A program made the translations under genes and the position numbers. The notes under the pieces were generated by a model. That model was not told where the DNA came from. It ran no database searches and saw only the letters and a program-made list of their open reading frames with translations. A stretch of 64,000 nt of DNA from Staphylococcus sp. NRL 16/872 (lineage in GTDB: Bacteria; Bacillota; Bacilli; Staphylococcales; Staphylococcaceae). The DNA lies in the NCBI RefSeq assembly GCF_022815905.2, contig NZ_CP119327.1:620001-684000 (forward strand), written 5' to 3'. Positions 56,055 through 64,000 of the stretch are shown here, piece after piece; the first letter of the stretch is position 1; every line of letters begins with the position of its first letter.

Positions 56055-56585
56055 CTAAGAAATATTTGCTTTATGCATTGCATGTGTTTTATACGTAGCT
56101 GATAAAATATCAATATTACGACAAGCTATTGTTTGTAGTAATTTAGTGAAAGTTTCGGGTGGGCAACATACACTTGCGCAGTTATTGTTTAATGTGTATT
56201 TAATATCAAAGTGATTAGAGAAATATGTCATAATATCAATCACTTTATCTTTAATAAATGCATCTTGGAGGCCATCAATCGCTACATCGAAACGTTTAGA
56301 AGATTGATAAGCTTGCTCTGAATCTAATAGCGTATTTAAATGTTTAGGTGAAAAAATTTGATAAATTGAAAATTGATAAAAACTTAAAAAACTAATGAAG
56401 TAGGGAAGTTGTTGTTTAGGCAAGCTTACTTCTAAAGCTGGAATATTATTGTGTTTCACAATAGCGTATTGGAAAGAGTCGCAAAATTTAACATCTTTGC
56501 AAACTTTGATTAAATTTTTTCGAGTTGATCTAGATTTTAAACCTACAATGTTAAGAATGTAAGTTTCGAATTTATCTAACAACAT
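56055..56585 (-). CDS. Hypothetical protein, 176 residues
   Basis: A near-ideal ribosome site AGGAGGT lies 6 bases before the ATG, and a terminator follows, so this is a real gene. The product has no signal peptide or membrane helix; it is mixed helix and strand with a central LPYFISFLSFYQFSIYQIF hydrophobic block and a late NNNCASVCCPPETFTKLL segment containing three Cys within five residues. The Cys cluster could bind a metal. I recognise no family. Neighbours (PTS gene, BASS transporter) give no clear hint. Confidence 0.72.
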   Translation of the reverse strand: MLLDKFETYILNIVGLKSRSTRKNLIKVCKDVKFCDSFQYAIVKHNNIPALEVSLPKQQLPYFISFLSFYQFSIYQIFSPKHLNTLLDSEQAYQSSKRFDVAIDGLQDAFIKDKVIDIMTYFSNHFDIKYTLNNNCASVCCPPETFTKLLQTIACRNIDILSATYKTHAMHKANIS

Positions 56586-56876
56586 GCAATGACCTCCTGA
56601 TTTTATTTATTTTATGCAGAACGCATTTAGCTATAAAGTCTTAATAATCGTACGCCGTTCATTAATACACACTGATTGTATCACTCTTTTTGAATATAAT
56701 CACTAGGACTTTTGAACGAACTTTAATTTAATTCTTTTGTAATATATCCTTAACCTTATTTAAATATTAAAGTAGCAGAATACAATAATTATTTAAATTT
56801 TCAGAAAATTTATTGCTTGTCGCATTTTCTTGTGCTACTATAATTTCATTATTTCTTAATGAAAGAAGCGATATAA

Positions 56877-57791
56877 ATGTTAACCAAAATGAGTCAATTT
56901 GCGACAAAAACGTTTTTAATTTGGATGTTTATTGCAGCAATTATAGGATTTATGTTTCCAAAGCAATTAGCACCATTAGGATCAACGGTACCTTGGCTAT
57001 TAGGAGTTGTAATGTTAAGGATGGGAATGACAATAAATCCTAAAGACTTTAAATTAATCTTTCAAACTCCTAGATCAGTCATTATTGGGGTAATATTGCA
57101 GTTTGCTATTATGCCAAGCTTGGCATATATCATTGTCAAAATTTTTCAATTACCACCTGAACTAGCTATTGGAGTAATATTAGTAGGATGCTGTCCGGGA
57201 GGAACTTCTAGTAATGTTATGAGTTATTTAGCTAATGCCAATGTAGCACTATCTGTAGCTATCACTAGTGTGTCAACTTTATTAGCACCTTTCGTTACGC
57301 CGGCTTTAATTTATCTATTTGCCCATGAGTGGTTAAATGTTTCCTTCATAAGTATGCTTTGGTCAGTTATACAAGTAGTACTTCTCCCAATAATACTTGG
57401 AATTATTTTACAATTACTTTTTAAACGTATGACTAAGAAAGCTTCTGAAGCATTGCCAATTATCTCTGTGATAGCTATTTCTCTCATTTTAGCAGCAGTT
57501 GTGGGAGGTAATAAAACGCACATTCTTCAAACGGGAGCTTTGATTTTCTTAGTAGTGATTTTACATAATGTGTGTGGCTATATCTTGGGTTATGCCTTAG
57601 CGAATCTCTTAAAGCTTGACCGTAAAGATAAAAAAGCTGTGTCAATTGAGGTAGGTATGCAAAATTCAGGACTTGCGGTCTCACTCGCAACAGTTCACTT
57701 TAGTCCTTTAGCAGCTGTACCTGGAGCTGTGTTTAGTTTCGTTCATAATATATCAGGACCTATTTTAGCTAAGTACTGGTCTAAACGTTAA
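56877..57791 (+). CDS. BASS-family bile acid:sodium symporter-like transporter
   Basis: 304 residues; the ATG at 56877 has a modest GAAAGAAG site (an ATG at 56889 is possible). Nine to ten membrane helices with MLRMGMTINPKDFKLIFQTPRSVIIGVILQF, VGCCPGGTSSNVMSYLANANVALSVAITSVSTLLAPFVTP and VGMQNSGLAVSLATVHFSPLAAVPGAVFS, the classic BASS blocks. Bacterial members carry bile acids, pantoate or other organic anions with Na+. Substrate unknown. Confidence 0.9.
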   Translation: MLTKMSQFATKTFLIWMFIAAIIGFMFPKQLAPLGSTVPWLLGVVMLRMGMTINPKDFKLIFQTPRSVIIGVILQFAIMPSLAYIIVKIFQLPPELAIGVILVGCCPGGTSSNVMSYLANANVALSVAITSVSTLLAPFVTPALIYLFAHEWLNVSFISMLWSVIQVVLLPIILGIILQLLFKRMTKKASEALPIISVIAISLILAAVVGGNKTHILQTGALIFLVVILHNVCGYILGYALANLLKLDRKDKKAVSIEVGMQNSGLAVSLATVHFSPLAAVPGAVFSFVHNISGPILAKYWSKR

Positions 57792-57871
57792 TTCATTGAA
57801 AATGAAGCATGAACTGGCTCATTGCATATGTTAAACTTAACTATAATTGCAAAGTTTAAAGGAGTAATCAT

Positions 57872-58516
57872 ATGTATAAAGCAGTCGTATTCGATTTCGA
57901 TGGCACCATTATTGATACTGAAAAACACTTATTTGAAATCATTAATAAGCATTTATCGGATCATCAAGTTGAGCCTGTTACATTAGAATTTTACCGTAGT
58001 CATATTGGCGGGCATGCACAGGGATTGCATGATTATCTCGAAAGCCAAATAGGCAAAGAAGATAAACAAAAAATTTACGATGAACATAATCAAACAAGTC
58101 ATGAACTGGAAATGATAGAAACAATCGCTAAGTTAATGGCATATTTAAAACAACATCATATCCCTATGGCGATAGCGACAAGCAGTTATAAAAAAGACAT
58201 TCTACCAACTGTTCAAAAATTAGGGTTGGACGAATATATTGATATAATTGTTGGTCGTGAAGAGGTTGAATCGGTGAAACCAGATCCAGAATTATATTTA
58301 ACTGCAGTACAACAACTCAATTATTCACCGGCATATTGTTTAGCTATTGAAGATTCAGCTAATGGCGCTACGGGTGCTACAAATGCAGGACTTGATGTGA
58401 TTGTCAATACAAATGAAATGACTGAAGCGCAAGATTTTTCATCTATACCATACATTGGCAAAGATTTGAATTTTGACGAAATTATTTCTCGTTTTTTTGA
58501 AAAGGATAAGGAGTAA
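57872..58516 (+). CDS. HAD-superfamily sugar-phosphatase (beta-PGM-like)
   Basis: 214 residues; ATG after AAAGGAGTAA. HAD motif I FDFDGTIIDTE (Asp nucleophile about residue 9), motif II IATSSYKKDIL, motif III KPDPELYL and IEDSANGATGATNAGL. The cap is helical, like the beta-phosphoglucomutase/YhcW group. Substrate unknown. A 63-residue membrane protein gene follows after 6 bases. Confidence 0.9.
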   Translation: MYKAVVFDFDGTIIDTEKHLFEIINKHLSDHQVEPVTLEFYRSHIGGHAQGLHDYLESQIGKEDKQKIYDEHNQTSHELEMIETIAKLMAYLKQHHIPMAIATSSYKKDILPTVQKLGLDEYIDIIVGREEVESVKPDPELYLTAVQQLNYSPAYCLAIEDSANGATGATNAGLDVIVNTNEMTEAQDFSSIPYIGKDLNFDEIISRFFEKDKE

Positions 58517-58522
58517 ACCCGC

Positions 58523-58714
58523 ATGTCTTGGCAAATTATCTTATTCTTCTTAGCTGGACCAATTATTATCGGTATCGGTAATTTAGTACTAGGACCTATA
58601 TTTAATAAGCATATTCCATTTAAAGTACAACTACGCTCATTTATTGTGGGTACAATTATTTATTTAATTTTAGCAACGGTAGGGTATTTTCTACTATTAC
58701 AAGGTAGAATTTAA
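58523..58714 (+). CDS. Small two-helix membrane protein
   Basis: 63 residues; ATG after ATAAGGAGTAA, located over the end of the HAD gene. Two membrane helices (about 4-25 and 40-61) with a short basic loop (FNKHIPFKVQLR). The strong ribosome site and coupling make it likely real. No known domain. It may form an operon with the HAD phosphatase. Confidence 0.75.
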   Translation: MSWQIILFFLAGPIIIGIGNLVLGPIFNKHIPFKVQLRSFIVGTIIYLILATVGYFLLLQGRI

Positions 58715-58718
58715 AAAT

Positions 58719-58767
58719 AAGCCTTAACATCATTTCGAACACATATGAAATGACGTTAAGGCTTTTA
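58719..58767. terminator. Bidirectional terminator
   Basis: AAGCCTTAACATCATTTC (58719-58736) with GAAATGACGTTAAGGCTT (58747-58764), one mismatch. Confidence 0.9.
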
Positions 58768-58776
58768 ATATTTGTT

Positions 58777-58965
58777 TTAAATGATTAATTTTAAAATAAT
58801 AGTGACTACTAATAATACAATCAGAATTAAGTCAACACCTACCATTACAGTAAAACGTGTGCTTTTTTGTCCTTGGGATTGTGCTTGTTTCATTGCTCTA
58901 TAGTTAGGGATTAAACTTAGTAACAATAATACAATAATTAAAACAATACCAATAATAATCGACAT
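58777..58965 (-). CDS. Small two-helix membrane protein
   Basis: 62 residues; the ATG overlaps the stop of the upstream gene by one base and has CGGAGGT before it. Helices at about 3-22 and 41-61, with a Gln/Ser-rich loop (AMKQAQSQGQKSTRF). Likely real because of the coupling and ribosome site. No known domain. Confidence 0.75.
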   Translation of the reverse strand: MSIIIGIVLIIVLLLLSLIPNYRAMKQAQSQGQKSTRFTVMVGVDLILIVLLVVTIILKLII

Positions 58966-59315
58966 TAATGTGTACCTCCGTTTCTTTTCTCAATGATTTC
59001 CCATATAAATCCAGCAGCAATACCAACAATAAGTCCCATAATTACACCGATTTGAATAGAAAAGAATAATGCACCAATGATTAAAAAGATGATTACTGAA
59101 CTAGACAACGTTATTCCAAACTTAATTTTGCGTGCATCAGAGTTAAAAATAGAAAAAATGATAATATATAGTACAAAAAAAGTTAAAGTGGCTAATATGG
59201 TTCTAATAAGCAAAGGACTGATCGTATCATGTTTAGCTGAAAAATAATTTAATAAGAAAAATATAATACCAAAGAATACCGATAATGTAGCACTCTTTTT
59301 CACTAATGCTTGCAT
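58965..59315 (-). CDS. Small membrane protein, 116 residues
   Basis: ATG after AAGGGAGC. Four membrane helices and a short charged end (EIIEKRNGGTH). The last helix reads GVIMGLIVGIAAGFIWEII. The downstream 62-residue gene is translationally coupled, so the two likely act together. No known function. Confidence 0.77.
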   Translation of the reverse strand: MQALVKKSATLSVFFGIIFFLLNYFSAKHDTISPLLIRTILATLTFFVLYIIIFSIFNSDARKIKFGITLSSSVIIFLIIGALFFSIQIGVIMGLIVGIAAGFIWEIIEKRNGGTH

Positions 59316-59549
59316 TTTAATATGCTCCCTTAATTAATCTATAGAAGAGTATAACATATTCTATTTTTTTGAAATCGATATATCTAATTGTAAAAAAATT
59401 TAACATTAATAATAACCATGAAATAGTAGAATTTTAAAAAAGTGAAATTTTTCAATAAAAAAATTTGTAAAAAGTAACTCGCTTTAATGCGTTAAAAAGC
59501 CGGAAAATCAAGGTTTTTAAAAATTTGCAAACACTTATCATGATAGTAA

Positions 59550-59563
59550 TGGAAGCGATTTCA
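59550..59563 (+). promoter_or_regulatory. Perfect cre (CcpA site) upstream of the amino-acid permease
   Basis: TGGAAGCGATTTCA matches all nine fixed positions of TGNAANCGNTNNCA. A TATAAT at 59605-59610 lies 42 bases downstream of it, so the cre is upstream of the promoter, a position where CcpA can activate or repress. The gap 59316-59720 holds no gene I can support. Confidence 0.82.
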
Positions 59564-59720
59564 AAAATTTGTAAAATTTTTGTTTTAATTTTGTCAAATT
59601 ATAGTATAATATCTTCAATAAGGTAAAGGATGTTTTTTAGGGAAAGAGGGAAAGCAAAAAAGGTTTTCTGAAAAATAAAACTATTCCACCTTAGATTAAA
59701 TAGAGATGGGGTTATTTTAT

Positions 59721-61109
59721 ATGGATAACAATGAATTACATAGGGGGCTAAGTGCACGTCAAATTAGAATGATAGCGCTTGGTGGGACTATCGGTGTTGG
59801 TTTATTTATGGGAGCAACTAGTACAATAAAATGGACTGGTCCTTCAGTTATCTTTGCGTATTTAATCGCAGGTATCTTTTTATTTTTAATCATGAGAGCA
59901 ATGGGGGAAATGATTTACTTAAATCCAACAACTGGATCTTTCGCGACATTCGCAAGTGATTATATCCATCCAGCAGCTGGTTACATGACAGCATGGAGTA
60001 ATATATTCCAGTGGATTGTAGTAGGTATGAGTGAAGTTATTGCCGTTGGTGAATACATGAACTATTGGTTCCCGAATTTACCAGGTTGGATTCCAGGTGT
60101 TATTGCAGTATTACTTTTATTAGCAGCAAACTTAACATCTGTAAAGGCATTCGGTGAATTTGAATTCTGGTTCGCAATGATTAAAGTAGTAACAATCTTA
60201 TTAATGATTATTGCAGGTTTGGGTTTAATCTTCTTTGGTATTGGTAACGGTGGCCATCCAATTGGTATTTCTAATTTATGGTCTCACGGTGGCTTCATGC
60301 CAAACGGTTTCGTAGGATTCTTCTTTGCATTATCAATCGTTATTGGTTCATACCAGGGTGTAGAATTAATCGGTATTACAGCAGGTGAAACTAAAGATCC
60401 TCAAAAGAATATTAAAAGTGCGGTTAACGGTGTTATCTGGCGTATTTTAATCTTCTATATCGGTGCTATCTTTGTAATTGTTTCTATTTACCCTTGGGAT
60501 CAATTAGGAAACATTGGTAGTCCATTTGTTGCAACATTTGCTAAAATTGGTATTACTTTCGCTGCAGGTTTAATCAACTTTGTAGTATTAACAGCTGCAT
60601 TATCAGGATGTAACTCAGGTATCTTCAGTGCGAGTCGTATGATTTATACATTAGCTCATAAAGGTCAAATGCCTAAAATCTTCACTCGCGTTATGAAAAA
60701 TGGTGTACCATTCTACCCGGTATTAGCCATTGCAATTGGTATCTTAATTGGTGCATTATTAAATGTTATTCTTCCTTTATTCGTTAAAGGTGCAGACAGC
60801 ATTTTCGTATATGTATACAGTGCTTCAATTTTACCAGGTATGATTCCTTGGTTTATGATTTTAATTAGTCATATTCGTTTCAGACAATTACATCCTGAAA
60901 AAGTTGAAGGACATCCATTCAAAATGCCTGGTGGTGTTCCAGCAAGTATCATTACAATTATTTTCTTATTAGTCGTACTTGTAGGTATGTTATTTAATAA
61001 AGATACAGTCGTATCTGTTATTATCGGTATCATTTTCTTAGCAGGCGTAACAGTTTACTATTTCGTCCGTGGACACCATAAAAATGATGTTTCACGCAAA
61101 GTTAAATAA
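59721..61109 (+). CDS. Amino-acid permease (APC/AAT family)
   Basis: 462 residues from the ATG at 59721 (MDNNELHRGLSARQIRMIALGG), with GGGG 8 bases before it; an ATG at 59706 would add five residues. Twelve membrane helices with IALGGTIGVGLFMGAT, FQGVELIGITAGE-like SYQGVELIGITAGETKDPQKNI and SGCNSGIFSASRMIYTLA, typical of the AAT subfamily. Substrates in relatives include D-Ala, Gly, Ser, Asn or Pro; the sequence does not decide. Catabolite control is likely given the cre. Confidence 0.9.
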   Translation: MDNNELHRGLSARQIRMIALGGTIGVGLFMGATSTIKWTGPSVIFAYLIAGIFLFLIMRAMGEMIYLNPTTGSFATFASDYIHPAAGYMTAWSNIFQWIVVGMSEVIAVGEYMNYWFPNLPGWIPGVIAVLLLLAANLTSVKAFGEFEFWFAMIKVVTILLMIIAGLGLIFFGIGNGGHPIGISNLWSHGGFMPNGFVGFFFALSIVIGSYQGVELIGITAGETKDPQKNIKSAVNGVIWRILIFYIGAIFVIVSIYPWDQLGNIGSPFVATFAKIGITFAAGLINFVVLTAALSGCNSGIFSASRMIYTLAHKGQMPKIFTRVMKNGVPFYPVLAIAIGILIGALLNVILPLFVKGADSIFVYVYSASILPGMIPWFMILISHIRFRQLHPEKVEGHPFKMPGGVPASIITIIFLLVVLVGMLFNKDTVVSVIIGIIFLAGVTVYYFVRGHHKNDVSRKVK

Positions 61110-61154
61110 TAAAGCTGAAAATATAAATAAACTATAAACAACACATTATTCAAA

Positions 61155-61186
61155 AAAGGCGGTGAACAAGAGTTCACCGCCTTTCA
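61155..61186 (+). terminator. Terminator after the permease
   Basis: Perfect arms AAAGGCGGTGAAC (61155-61167) and GTTCACCGCCTTT (61172-61184). Confidence 0.9.
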
Positions 61187-61307
61187 GACTGTAGACAAAC
61201 CTTTTCACTCTTTGTCGACTTATACGTGCCTAGGTCATTTACGAGTAGTAAACTCCCGTCGTTACGTATTTCGTCTCCTTGATTGACAAAGGTTTTCTTT
61301 CAGTCTG
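61185..61307. repeat. Inverted repeat element downstream of the permease
   Basis: CAGACTG (61185-61191) and CAGTCTG (61301-61307) bound a 123-base palindromic element with inner arms ACAAACCTTT and AAAGGTTTTC. It belongs to the CTTTGTCtacAGTCTG-type intergenic repeats I know from staphylococci. Confidence 0.7.
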
Positions 61308-61326
61308 ATTTAAAATAGTTATTTAT

Positions 61327-62199
61327 TTAATGTTTAAATTCTATATTTGATAAATGTTTTCTATAGTTATCTAATGCCATTTTTGATTGAGTAATGAAGT
61401 CCAATGAAGACTGATAATTTAACGCAATGTAGCGGTAAAATAAAAGATCAATAGTAAACAATTGAGCAAATAAAGAAGTCGTTGCACCCATGCGTATTTC
61501 ATTCTCATCAGAGTGACCGTAAGTTAACACAAGATCAGATTGACGCGCTATGGGGTTATTATCAGAACTTGTAATGGCAATAATAGGTATATGATAATCT
61601 GAAACAACTTTTACCATTGCTTGTAATTCGCTTTGTTCACCATTATTAGTAATAAAGACGACACAGTCTTTCGCACTATGTGTAGATAACATTGTAGTAA
61701 ACAAATGTGTTTCTTGAATAAGTTGAATATTTAATCCGATGCGTGACAATTTTTGATATAAGTCAGTAGCACAAACAAATGAAGCACCATATCCAAAGAT
61801 AAAAATTGTTTCTGATTGTTTAAATTTATCGCAAATCTTATCTATAGTGGCATCGTCTGTAAACCTCGCGCTTTTCTTTAAAGCTTCTTCTGCACGAGCC
61901 TTAAGCTTCTTTTTCAAAGTTTCAACAGATTCATCGTTCACAAGTTCGATATTATAAGGTGTCATTTGTTTTGGAAATAATGTTTGTAACTCGTCTCTAA
62001 GTACTTGAAAGCTTGTATTCATTAATTTCTGACTAAATCGATTTAACGTTGACACACTAATGTTTAATTCTTCAGCAACTTCTTGATTGGTCATACGTAA
62101 TAGAGCATGCGGTGAATTTAATATGAAGCGTGATAGTTTTTTCTCATTTTTAGAAAATGAACTATAATTCTCATCAATGATATATAAAATATTTGTCAT
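61327..62199 (-). CDS. murR: MurR/RpiR-family regulator of the MurNAc operon
   Basis: 290 residues; ATG directly after the murP stop. N-terminal HTH_6 (about 1-75) with LRMTNQEVAEELNISVSTLNRFSQKLMNTSFQVLRDEL, and a C-terminal SIS domain with IFIFGYGASFVCATDLYQKL and ITSSDNNPIARQSDL that binds a sugar phosphate such as MurNAc-6-phosphate. As the third gene of murQPR it presumably controls the operon; its ligand is inferred. Confidence 0.88.
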   Translation of the reverse strand: MTNILYIIDENYSSFSKNEKKLSRFILNSPHALLRMTNQEVAEELNISVSTLNRFSQKLMNTSFQVLRDELQTLFPKQMTPYNIELVNDESVETLKKKLKARAEEALKKSARFTDDATIDKICDKFKQSETIFIFGYGASFVCATDLYQKLSRIGLNIQLIQETHLFTTMLSTHSAKDCVVFITNNGEQSELQAMVKVVSDYHIPIIAITSSDNNPIARQSDLVLTYGHSDENEIRMGATTSLFAQLFTIDLLFYRYIALNYQSSLDFITQSKMALDNYRKHLSNIEFKH

Positions 62200-63636
62200 C
62201 TAATCACCTAATTTGTCTAAGTTTCTCATTTCTTTAGTCGTACCGAAGAAATATGTGAATATAAATCCTCCTATATATGCAGAGACTAGGCCAATGATAT
62301 AGCCAAGGTATTTTTGATGGGCAATTAATGGTAATAAAGAAATACCACTAGGTCCAATAGCGGTAGCACCAATGTGGCCGATTGCACCTATGACTGCGCC
62401 TCCTATGCCGCCACCAATACATGCTGTTATAAATGGACGTCCTAGAGGAAGCGTTACCCCATAAATAAGCGGTTCACCAATACCTAAAAATCCGACTGGT
62501 AAAGCACCTTTAATAGCATTACGTAAGGTTGTATTCTTTTTACATCTTATCCATAGCGCAAGTGCAGCACCTACTTGGCCAGCACCAGCCATAGCGGCGA
62601 TAGGTAATAAATACGTAGCGCCTGATTGATTAATCAATTCAATATGGATAGGGGTGAAAATATGATGCAATCCTAACATAACAAGTGGTAAGAAGAATGC
62701 ACCAATAATAAAACCACTAAATGGACCACATACGCCAATTACCCAATTGACAACGTTTACTAAACCATCTGAAATAAAGCCGGCAATAGGCATAATGATA
62801 AAGATAGTTAATAAACCAATCATTAAAAGTGAAAGGGTAGGGGTTACGATAATATCAATTGAATTAGGAACAACTTTGTGCAATCTTTTTTCAATTAAAC
62901 TTAGTAACCATACAGCGAGGATTACGCCGATAATGCCTCCTTGACCAGCAAGTAATGGTTCACCTGTAAAAATATTTTTAATAGGATGTTCTGGAGTAAT
63001 TCCTGTTAGTAATGTGGTACCCCCGATAACACCACCTAAACCTGGTGTAGCTCCAAAGACTTTGGCAGCATTGAAACCAGTAAAGATTGCTAAGTATGCT
63101 AACATCCCATCTTTAATTACATTTAATACCGCAACCAGTTGTTTCACCCAGTCCGCAGATATCGTACCAGCAGTGATGAAGTTATTAAGAAGAGCAGCGA
63201 TGCCTCCAATTAAGCCAGCGCCAATAAAAGCGGGAATTAAAGGAATAAAAATATTTGCAATCGTTTTTAATATTTGGTTCATTTTGCTTTGTTTGCGCTT
63301 ATTTTTATATGAAGCTTTGTTGTCTTTGGCTTGTTGTTCAATGTGTTGTCGATGATTAGAAGCATGAGTGATGTCTTCACCTAACTGAGTACCGCTAACT
63401 TTAGCCATTTCTTGCGCCACTTTATTTACAGTACCTGGACCTACCACAATTTGAAGGCGTTCATCTTTAACAATTCCAAGTACACCATCGAGCTTTTTTA
63501 ACTCAGTGTAATCAATTTTATTATCATCAATTATTTTTAAACGTACACGTGTCATACAATGGATGATGTTATTAACATTTTCAATTCCACCCACAGCATG
63601 CAAAATATCATGTGCGAGACGTTCTTTTTTGTTCAT
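62200..63636 (-). CDS. murP: MurP, N-acetylmuramic acid PTS permease (IIBC)
   Basis: 478 residues; ATG after AAGGAGGC. N-terminal EIIB with CMTRVRLKI (phosphorylated Cys 27), then EIIC (about 110-470) with [60 protein letters not shown] and [21 protein letters not shown]. No EIIA domain, as usual for MurP. It imports and phosphorylates MurNAc from cell-wall turnover. The murQ gene lies 13 bases upstream. Confidence 0.93.
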   Translation of the reverse strand: MNKKERLAHDILHAVGGIENVNNIIHCMTRVRLKIIDDNKIDYTELKKLDGVLGIVKDERLQIVVGPGTVNKVAQEMAKVSGTQLGEDITHASNHRQHIEQQAKDNKASYKNKRKQSKMNQILKTIANIFIPLIPAFIGAGLIGGIAALLNNFITAGTISADWVKQLVAVLNVIKDGMLAYLAIFTGFNAAKVFGATPGLGGVIGGTTLLTGITPEHPIKNIFTGEPLLAGQGGIIGVILAVWLLSLIEKRLHKVVPNSIDIIVTPTLSLLMIGLLTIFIIMPIAGFISDGLVNVVNWVIGVCGPFSGFIIGAFFLPLVMLGLHHIFTPIHIELINQSGATYLLPIAAMAGAGQVGAALALWIRCKKNTTLRNAIKGALPVGFLGIGEPLIYGVTLPLGRPFITACIGGGIGGAVIGAIGHIGATAIGPSGISLLPLIAHQKYLGYIIGLVSAYIGGFIFTYFFGTTKEMRNLDKLGD

Positions 63637-63649
63637 TTGTAATGCCTCC

Positions 63650-64000
63650 TTAAGATTTGATAGCTTGCTTAATCACTCCGTTGTGATTTAATAATCTTAA
63701 TTTAGCGTCTTCTTTAGTGGTATCACATAAGTTCATTACAATGGCAACTTTTAAATTAGAATCAGAACGATCATATAAATTTAAAGCTTCCTCATAGCTC
63801 AGGCCACAAATATCTTCAATAATATGAATAGAACGTTGCTCTAATTTATAATTTGTTGGTCTTACATCAACCATTAAGTTATCATACACTTTTCCAATGC
63901 CAATCATTGTTAATGTAGAAATCATATTTAGAACAAGTTTTTGAGCTGTACCAGACTTTAATCGAGTTGACCCAGTTAATACTTCAGGCCCAACTGGTAC
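63650..64000 (-). CDS. murQ: MurQ, N-acetylmuramic acid-6-phosphate etherase, 5' end cut by window
   Basis: Only the C-terminal 116 codons are inside; the frame is open to the right edge. The visible part reads [20 protein letters not shown] (SIS-domain phosphate loop), then [29 protein letters not shown] and a C-terminal helical part. The enzyme cleaves the lactyl ether of MurNAc-6-phosphate to GlcNAc-6-phosphate. The ATG at 63925 is internal, not the start. Confidence 0.93.
   Translation of the reverse strand, partial: VPVGPEVLTGSTRLKSGTAQKLVLNMISTLTMIGIGKVYDNLMVDVRPTNYKLEQRSIHIIEDICGLSYEEALNLYDRSDSNLKVAIVMNLCDTTKEDAKLRLLNHNGVIKQAIKS

Noticed and set aside
56813..57043. Open frame of 76 codons at the start of the BASS gene in another frame
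   Set aside because: It overlaps the conserved BASS N-terminus, lacks a ribosome site and has composition of a shifted frame.
59316..59720. T-box leader upstream of the amino-acid permease
   Set aside because: I see no T-box sequence or terminator-antiterminator pair; the gap is AT-rich with a cre and a -10 only.

Overview
The window is a stretch of low-GC Firmicute chromosome, almost certainly from a Staphylococcus that is not S. aureus. The genus call rests on gene sets I recognise: tcaR-tcaA-tcaB, hssRS with divergent hrtBA, fepABC facing tatAC, an lctP-mqo pair, the CPBP-type surface-display protein LyrA/SpdC, and murQ-murP-murR. The proteins are clearly diverged from the S. aureus versions I remember, and the intergenic repeats look like those of coagulase-negative staphylococci. 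I do not assign a species. I see no rRNA, tRNA, CRISPR array, prophage or transposase. Both ends cut through genes: a CopC/CopD-type protein on the left and murQ on the right.

Layout. 1-2.5 kb: CopC-CopD fusion, YcnI-like protein and a DUF2871 membrane protein. 2.6-10.3 kb: iron block with a Fur-boxed FAD reductase (IruO-like), an acetyltransferase, an AcuI/YhdH reductase, then fepABC behind a consensus promoter and a perfect Fur box, converging on tatA-tatC. 10.5-17.8 kb: acetyltransferase, L-lactate permease with a Rex operator, and Mqo, interleaved with two envelope glycopolymer genes (a CDP-glycerol glycerophosphotransferase-like protein and a GT4 glycosyltransferase). 17.9-22.8 kb: LytTR/DUF3021 pair and the haem-sensing/efflux set HssRS-HrtBA, with an HssR direct repeat. 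22.9-27.4 kb: YdcF-like protein and tcaRAB; tcaB carries an internal in-frame gap. 27.5-34.8 kb: TetR regulator with a divergent EmrA/EmrB-like pump, a membrane protein, an esterase-like protein without its usual nucleophile serine, a thioesterase followed by a gene broken by one stop codon, and CorA. 34.8-43.3 kb: Fni, GltS, a PadR-HAAS-DUF4097 operon, a 3-methyladenine glycosylase, an Xre/membrane pair, YnfA, GalM and a MOSC protein. 43.5-52.7 kb: RpiA, LyrA/SpdC, HutG, SulP transporter plus M20 amidohydrolase, a general-stress SDR, NhaC and an AHSA1-type protein. 52.7-64 kb: two RpiR/PTS systems (alpha-glucoside type and murQPR) flanking a hypothetical gene, a BASS transporter, an HAD phosphatase, three small membrane proteins and an amino-acid permease with a perfect cre.

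How it fits together. The first 23 kb is rich in metal and haem handling: copper, Fur-controlled iron uptake with its own Tat translocase for the Dyp peroxidase, a likely reductase for haem-oxygenase chemistry, and haem detoxification. Lactate uptake sits under redox (Rex) control next to a quinone-linked dehydrogenase. The second half is mostly carbon and amino-acid transport, with several candidate CcpA sites.

I found no clearly new multi-gene system. The strongest unusual signals are the 129-bp palindromic repeat family (two full copies in inverted orientation about 11 kb apart, plus a composite array), the in-frame gap in tcaB, the stop codon in the 136-codon gene at 33.2 kb, the esterase-like protein with Gly in place of Ser, and the start-stop codon pair in front of corA.
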